The position numbers and the translations under genes are program-made. From the NCBI GenBank assembly GCA_902465755.1, contig CABQOK010000006.1:1-17276 (forward strand): a stretch of DNA of 17,276 bases, written 5' to 3'. The notes beneath the pieces are model-generated. The model did not search any database. It saw only the letters and a program-made list of their open reading frames with translations, and was not told the DNA's origin. Of the stretch, positions 13,683 through 17,276 are shown piece after piece. The stretch's first letter is position 1; each line of letters starts with the position of its first letter. The DNA is from an uncultured Anaerococcus sp. Its GTDB lineage: Bacteria; Bacillota; Clostridia; Tissierellales; Peptoniphilaceae.

Positions 13683-14402
13683 TTAAGATAATTTCTCTAT
13701 TGCTTCTTTAGCCTTTTCTATAAGCTTCCTATCACTAAAGCCTATATCCTGATAGAGCGCCGCTCCTTTAAGATAAACCATATCTGTCTCTCTCTTCTTT
13801 CTAGCAGACATATGGAAGTTTTCGATTCCACTTTTCCTATAGATTTCATAGATATTTGAATAGTTTACACCAGACCCTGCCATAATTTCGATTCGATCCT
13901 TGTATTTGTGATTAATCCTCGATAAAAGCTCAATTCCTTCTATGGCTGTGGTACTTTTCCCTGAAGTAAGGATTCTCTTAATCCCCATTTCTATCAAATC
14001 ATCTATCACTTCTTCCCCATCCTTGGAGTAATCAAAGGCCCTGTGAAAGCATACATCCTTTGGCCTAGAAAGCTCGACTAGCTTTCTTGTTCTATCTAGA
14101 TCAATCCTCCCATCCTTTTTAAGGAGACCAAAGACAAAGCCATCTATATCGAAGTCTTTGTAGATTTTTATCTCTTCCTTCATAATCTCAAATTCCTCAT
14201 CATTATAGAAAAAATCGTAGGGCCTTGGTCTAATCATGACAACTTTCTCTATATTTTTCTCTTTAGAAATCTTACTGACGAGTCCTACAGATGGACTTAT
14301 CCCATCAAGATCTAGGGCAGAGCATATTTCTACTCGATCTGCACCAGCTTCTTTTGTATTTATAAAAGATTCGTAGGAATCTATACATATTTCAAGCTTC
14401 AC
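13683..14402 (-). CDS. cutC: CutC-family protein (copper homeostasis-type)
   Basis: From GTG 14402 the product has 239 residues and shows the CutC TIM-barrel pattern: KLEICIDSYES at the start, then GADRVEICSALDLDGISPSVGLV, MIRPRPYDFFYNDEE, GFVFGLLKKDGRID, CFHRAFDY, RILTSGKSTTAIEG, IEIMAGSGVN and FHMSARK. The reading frame is open to GTG 14447 and ATG 14423, but family proteins begin right at the KLEICIDS segment. The only Shine-Dalgarno, AAAGGA, is placed for GTG 14402, so I chose that start. CutC was tied to copper tolerance in E. coli, but its biochemical activity is uncertain and no copper genes lie nearby. It follows the flavin reductase on the same strand, separated by a strong terminator. 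Confidence 0.88.
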   Translation of the reverse strand: MKLEICIDSYESFINTKEAGADRVEICSALDLDGISPSVGLVSKISKEKNIEKVVMIRPRPYDFFYNDEEFEIMKEEIKIYKDFDIDGFVFGLLKKDGRIDLDRTRKLVELSRPKDVCFHRAFDYSKDGEEVIDDLIEMGIKRILTSGKSTTAIEGIELLSRINHKYKDRIEIMAGSGVNYSNIYEIYRKSGIENFHMSARKKRETDMVYLKGAALYQDIGFSDRKLIEKAKEAIEKLS

Positions 14403-14476
14403 TTCTTTTCCTTTCTTTATCATGACTTTACAAAATGTCTTTCTCACTTTTTCATCTTAATCTATACCCTAAAAAT

Positions 14477-14505
14477 AAAAAAAGAAGCCAGATTTCTCTG
14501 ACTCC
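14477..14505 (-). terminator. Terminator of the flavin reductase gene
   Basis: On the minus strand GGAGTCAGA (14505-14497) pairs with TCTGGCTTC (14492-14484), with two G-U pairs, around a GAAA tetraloop. At least seven T follow. It starts 12 bases after the stop. Confidence 0.9.
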
Positions 14506-14517
14506 TTAATTTTTATA

Positions 14518-16308
14518 TTATTTTCCAGCATGTTTAGCTGCATTTTCTCCTGCTATTCTACCGTAAACGGTGATATCAGCCATAGCTACAGAACCAAGTC
14601 TGTTTTTGCCGTGGATTCCACCTGTTACTTCTCCTGCTGCGTAAAGTCCTTCGATAGTTTCACCATCTTTTGTTTGAACTTCTGCGTCAGTGTTGATTAC
14701 TAATCCACCCATTGTGTGATGAACTGCTGGAGCTGCCTTTAGCATGTAGTAAGGACCTTCATCGATTGTCCAACCTAGCATTCTTAGGTTAAATTCTGGA
14801 TCTTCTTCCTTCTTAGAGTTTTCATTGAAGGTATTTACTGTTTCTACTAGAGCGTCTTTATCGATATCGAAGTGTTCTGCAAGCTCTTCGATTGTGTCAG
14901 CCTTATACATTAGGCCTCTATCGAATAGGCTCTTAGCTTCTTCTGGGTTAGATTCCATTGTACCAGTTTTTTCGTTTGATTTTTCATCCCAGATTAGATA
15001 ACCTACATAGTCTGTTTGGTCTTTGATAGCCATTGAGATTGCACGTCTTGTATCTAGCTCTTCTACGAATCTCTTACCTTCTTTGTTTACTAGAAGTGCT
15101 CCACCTACAAGTCTTGTATCTCCACAGTATAGAAGTTTTCCTGTTTCAACGTCACATACTGGGTATAGTTGGATCTTGTCCATATCTACAGTATCTGCAC
15201 CAAGAGCTTGTGCCATTACGATACCATCTCCTGTTGCTCCTGGAGAGTTAGTTGATAGGACGTGCTCGTCAACTTCCTTATCGTTTTCGTAGCACATTTC
15301 AGCATTTGCACCGAACCCACCTGTTGCAAGAACTACTGATTTAGCGTTAATTTCGTAGTTTTTGTCGCTTCCTTCTGCCCTAACTCCACAAACTACTCCG
15401 TCTTTTGTAAGGATTTCCTTAACGTCTGTGTTTGTCATTAGGTCGATTCCAAGCTCTTCTGCCTTAGTTTTGTATTTAGAAATTAATTCATTTCCTGTGT
15501 GGTTTTTAGGAATGTAAGATCTTTTAACTGAGTGTCCACCGAAGAACATCAAGCTATCTAGCCATTCTACTCCGATGTCATCTCTTAGCCAGTGGGCACC
15601 ATCTGTTGCCTTGTCAGCTAATACTTCGATTAACTCCTTGTTTCCGCCTGCTTCTTCAACGTCTTTAGCGAATTGTTCTTTACTATCTTCGATTCCTTCT
15701 TTTTCTTGAAGTTCGTTAGCTGGAGCTGCGTATTCTCCACCAGAAATTAGAGTATTACCACCAACTTGGCCAAGTTTTTCAAGAAGTAGGACATTAGCAC
15801 CTGCTTCTTTGGCAGTTACTGCAGCAGCAAATCCTGCTCCACCACCACCTACAACTACTACATCATAATCCTTAGTTTCTGTTTCCTTGTTAGCTTCGTC
15901 ACTTTCCTTTTCATAAAGCTTAAGGTCACGACCACTTTCTTCAATGGCAGCCTTCACTGCTTCGATTAGGGCAGTTGATGTAACTGTAGCACCTGAAACA
16001 GTATCTACATTTATAGATTGTTTATCTACTATTTCTTTTACGATTTTATCTGCTGCTTCGTCTCCTAAGCCTTCTGTTTCCTTATGTACTAGATCAATTG
16101 AAGCTATCTTATCTCCCTCAAAATTAACTGTAGCTTCTATGTCTCAGATGTGTCCTGCTTCTGTCGCCTTAAAGCTTTCTGTCTTAGCAGTTTCTTCCTT
16201 TGAAGTTTCTTCCTTAGCTCCATCCTTCTTATCAGCTGTGTTATTACCACATGCAGTAAAAAGCATAGCTGCTGATAAAAGAATTGGCAAAATTTTATTC
16301 TTCTTCAT
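14518..16308 (-). pseudogene. urdA: Urocanate-reductase-like lipoprotein flavin reductase, broken by an in-frame TGA at codon 55
   Basis: Read as one frame this encodes 596 residues. Lipoprotein signal MKKNKILPILLSAAMLFTAC (Cys20) and a Lys/Glu-rich linker lead to an FMN-binding domain (about 47-120), with flavin attachment motif SGATVTS (Thr108). An FAD domain follows (from about 148), with VVGGGGAGFAAAV, VGGNTLISGG, TNSPGATGDGI, HHTMGG (His531) and NRLG (Arg570). Where fumarate reductases have His and Glu, this protein has Tyr382 and Asp397. That matches Tyr373/Asp388 of Shewanella UrdA, so the predicted reaction is urocanate to imidazole propionate, outside the membrane. Codon 55 is TGA (16146-16144), between the two first strands of the FMN domain; everything else is intact. 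The start ATG 16308 has GGGAGG and a good promoter. No restart site with Shine-Dalgarno follows the TGA. It may be a nonsense mutation, a sequencing error or selenocysteine. Confidence 0.8.
16100..16146 (-). other. In-frame TGA with downstream SECIS-like hairpin
   Basis: After the TGA (16146-16144) the transcript can form GAAGCUA (16137-16131) with UAGCUUC (16106-16100), a perfect 7-bp base. An internal loop and a weaker upper stem, AUUUU with GAGAU (two G-U pairs), follow, capped by GAGG (16119-16116). The apical loop begins 24 nt after the TGA and starts with G, which fits the loose rules used for bacterial SECIS elements. Such hairpins also arise by chance, so recoding is only a possibility. 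Confidence 0.3.
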
Positions 16309-16337
16309 ATTTCCTCCCTTTTTAATACTGCTTATAA

Positions 16338-16366
16338 ATGATAACAAATTATGGAAATGTTTGCAA
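16338..16366 (-). promoter_or_regulatory. Promoter of the flavin reductase gene
   Basis: On the minus strand TTGCAA (16366-16361) and TATCAT (16343-16338) are separated by 17 bases. An extended -10 TGT precedes the -10. The start near 16331 gives a leader of about 23 nt with GGGAGG. Confidence 0.7.
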
Positions 16367-16481
16367 GTCCTTGAAGTAGCATGATAAAGCAGTTTTTATA
16401 AATACTTATGCTTTATATCAAATATTCAGTAAAAAGTAGATTTTAATAGAATTTGGTGAATAATTATTATTAGAAAAATAA

Positions 16482-16487
16482 TATAAT
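16482..16487 (+). promoter_or_regulatory. Possible -10 element of the sigma factor operon
   Basis: TATAAT lies 52 bases before the sigma factor ATG, without a clear -35. The region 16386-16527 is very AT-rich and includes a small inverted repeat, ATATT-6-AATAT (16505-16520). Nothing else is recognisable there. Confidence 0.35.
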
Positions 16488-16539
16488 TTTTGATAGAAAA
16501 CAAGATATTGTTACGAATATATAGGTGAAGGAGGATAAG

Positions 16540-17064
16540 ATGCGTGAAGAAAAAATAATAAAGGGCATGAAAAAAAGAAATGAAAAAGCCTTAACGATTT
16601 TTATCGACACCTATGGCCCAGTTATGAAAGCATCTATTTATAAGGTATTAACCTTTAACGAAAATATAAGGATGGAAGTCCTAAATGACAGCACCCTTGC
16701 AGTTTGGGATAATATAGATTCCTTTGATCCTAAAAGATCAAGCTTTAAAAACTGGTGTGCAGGTGTAGCAAGATATAAGGCTATAGATGCCCTTAGAAAA
16801 GAAATCAGGCACAAAAGTGTGGATTTCGATGAAGTAGAATACTATTTAGAAGACGAGGATGAGATTTACTTAGACGAGACAGATGAGATTCTAAAGGTCC
16901 TAGACGAAAAGGACCGAGAAATTTTTAGGAAATTATTTATAGAAGGCTACTCCTACGACGACCTAGCCAAAATCTACGACATAACAAAGGCTGGGCTCTA
17001 TAACAGAGTATCCCGAGGCAAGAAAAAAATTAGAAAGGAAATTCGAGATGAAAAATGTTTATGA
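16540..17064 (+). CDS. ECF-type RNA polymerase sigma factor
   Basis: This 174-residue protein has sigma region 2 (about 6-92), with a core-binding helix, AVWDNIDSFDPKRSSFKNWCAGVARYKAIDALRK and an acidic linker. Region 4 (about 116-170) carries the helix-turn-helix LDEKDREIFRKLFIEGYSYDDLAKIYDITKAGLYNRVSRGKKKIRK. No region 1 or 3 is present, so it is a group IV (ECF) factor. A GTG at 16525 is in frame, but AAGGAGG at 16528-16534 lies inside that extension and is spaced for ATG 16540, which I chose. The next gene overlaps it by 17 bases and looks like its membrane-bound partner, the usual sigma/anti-sigma pairing. The signal it responds to cannot be read here. Confidence 0.88.
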   Translation: MREEKIIKGMKKRNEKALTIFIDTYGPVMKASIYKVLTFNENIRMEVLNDSTLAVWDNIDSFDPKRSSFKNWCAGVARYKAIDALRKEIRHKSVDFDEVEYYLEDEDEIYLDETDEILKVLDEKDREIFRKLFIEGYSYDDLAKIYDITKAGLYNRVSRGKKKIRKEIRDEKCL

Positions 17065-17276
17065 TAAGATAAATGACCTAGACTTTGAAACTGACGAATT
17101 TAAGCTCGATGATATAGAAAAGGAGAAATTATATATGACAGCCAAATCTTATAAGAAAAATTCAAAGAAAAAATACCTAGCAGTAGCAGCTGCCCTCCTT
17201 CTTGTAGCAGGACTAACAATGCCTCCTGTAAGAGCAGAAGTTTCTAAGGCCTTCACAGACCTTAAAGTATCTATGA
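17048..17276 (+). CDS. Probable membrane anti-sigma factor, N-terminal part (cut by window edge)
   Basis: The open frame of 76 codons runs off the right edge without a stop. The first 40 residues are charged and acidic (NDLDFETDEFKLDDIEKEK), followed by a Lys-rich stretch. One hydrophobic segment (about 43-58, YLAVAAALLLVAGLTM) and an outward part beginning PPVRAEVSKAFTDLKVSM follow. A cytoplasmic sigma-binding tail plus one membrane helix, in a gene overlapping an ECF sigma gene, is the usual design of an anti-sigma factor. It resembles DUF4179-type proteins that accompany such sigma factors in Firmicutes. The family is inferred from context and topology, not from a diagnostic motif. Confidence 0.7.
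   Translation, partial: MKNVYDKINDLDFETDEFKLDDIEKEKLYMTAKSYKKNSKKKYLAVAAALLLVAGLTMPPVRAEVSKAFTDLKVSM

Noticed and set aside
15955..15957. GTG at 15957 as the true start of the FAD reductase
   Set aside because: It falls inside the conserved FMN-domain helix (TALIEAVKAA), has no ribosome site, and the same frame continues upstream through the SGATVTS motif to codon 56.
16144..16146. TGA as a reassigned sense codon in a variant genetic code
   Set aside because: Four genes in the window (trpP, oppC, oppD, fruR) end cleanly in TGA, so TGA works as a stop here.
16525..16539. GTG 16525 as start of the sigma factor
   Set aside because: AAGGAGG lies inside this extension and is correctly placed for ATG 16540.

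Overview
The window is AT-rich DNA with strong AGGAGG-type ribosome binding sites, near-consensus sigma-A promoters (TTGACA-17-TATAAT), a T-box riboswitch and tightly overlapping operons. This indicates a low-GC Gram-positive anaerobe or facultative fermenter. A peptidolytic Tissierellia member of the Anaerococcus/Peptoniphilus type is my inference from gene content (oligopeptide uptake, M18 aminopeptidase, urocanate-reductase-like flavoprotein). No identification was run. No insertion sequence, prophage, CRISPR array, tRNA or rRNA gene was seen.

Layout, left to right. The 3' end of an AzgA-type purine permease (+) is followed at once by a consensus promoter, a tryptophan T-box leader and trpP (+). 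A translationally coupled five-gene oligopeptide ABC operon reads leftward (oppA-B-C-D-F, 6405 to 1405), with its own promoter and a 150-nt structured leader. Next, also leftward, come a membrane-anchored alpha/beta hydrolase, an M18 aminopeptidase and a small MTH1187-type thiamine-binding protein. A fructose operon, fruR-fruK-fruA (12891 to 9442, leftward), is divergent from xpt (+); a tandem 20-bp repeat lies between them, over the fruR promoter. A CutC homologue and a lipoprotein flavin reductase (both -) follow. At the right edge are an ECF-type sigma factor and the start of its probable membrane anti-sigma partner (+).

The main themes are nutrient capture (purine, tryptophan, peptide, fructose), intracellular peptide breakdown and purine salvage. 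The regulation is readable for tryptophan: specifier UGG and T-box bulge UGGC both match tRNA-Trp and the gene is trpP. It is partly readable for fructose, where a DeoR-family regulator heads its own operon with repeat operators.

The most striking feature is at 14518-16308. A complete signal peptide, an FMN-binding domain and an FAD reductase domain with urocanate-reductase-like active-site residues (Tyr382, Asp397) lie in one reading frame broken by a single in-frame TGA at codon 55. A hairpin that fits the general bacterial SECIS geometry starts 6 nt after this TGA. The TGA may be a simple nonsense mutation (Ser TCA to TGA is one base), a sequencing error, or a recoded selenocysteine. The sequence alone does not decide, and nonsense or error is the simpler reading.
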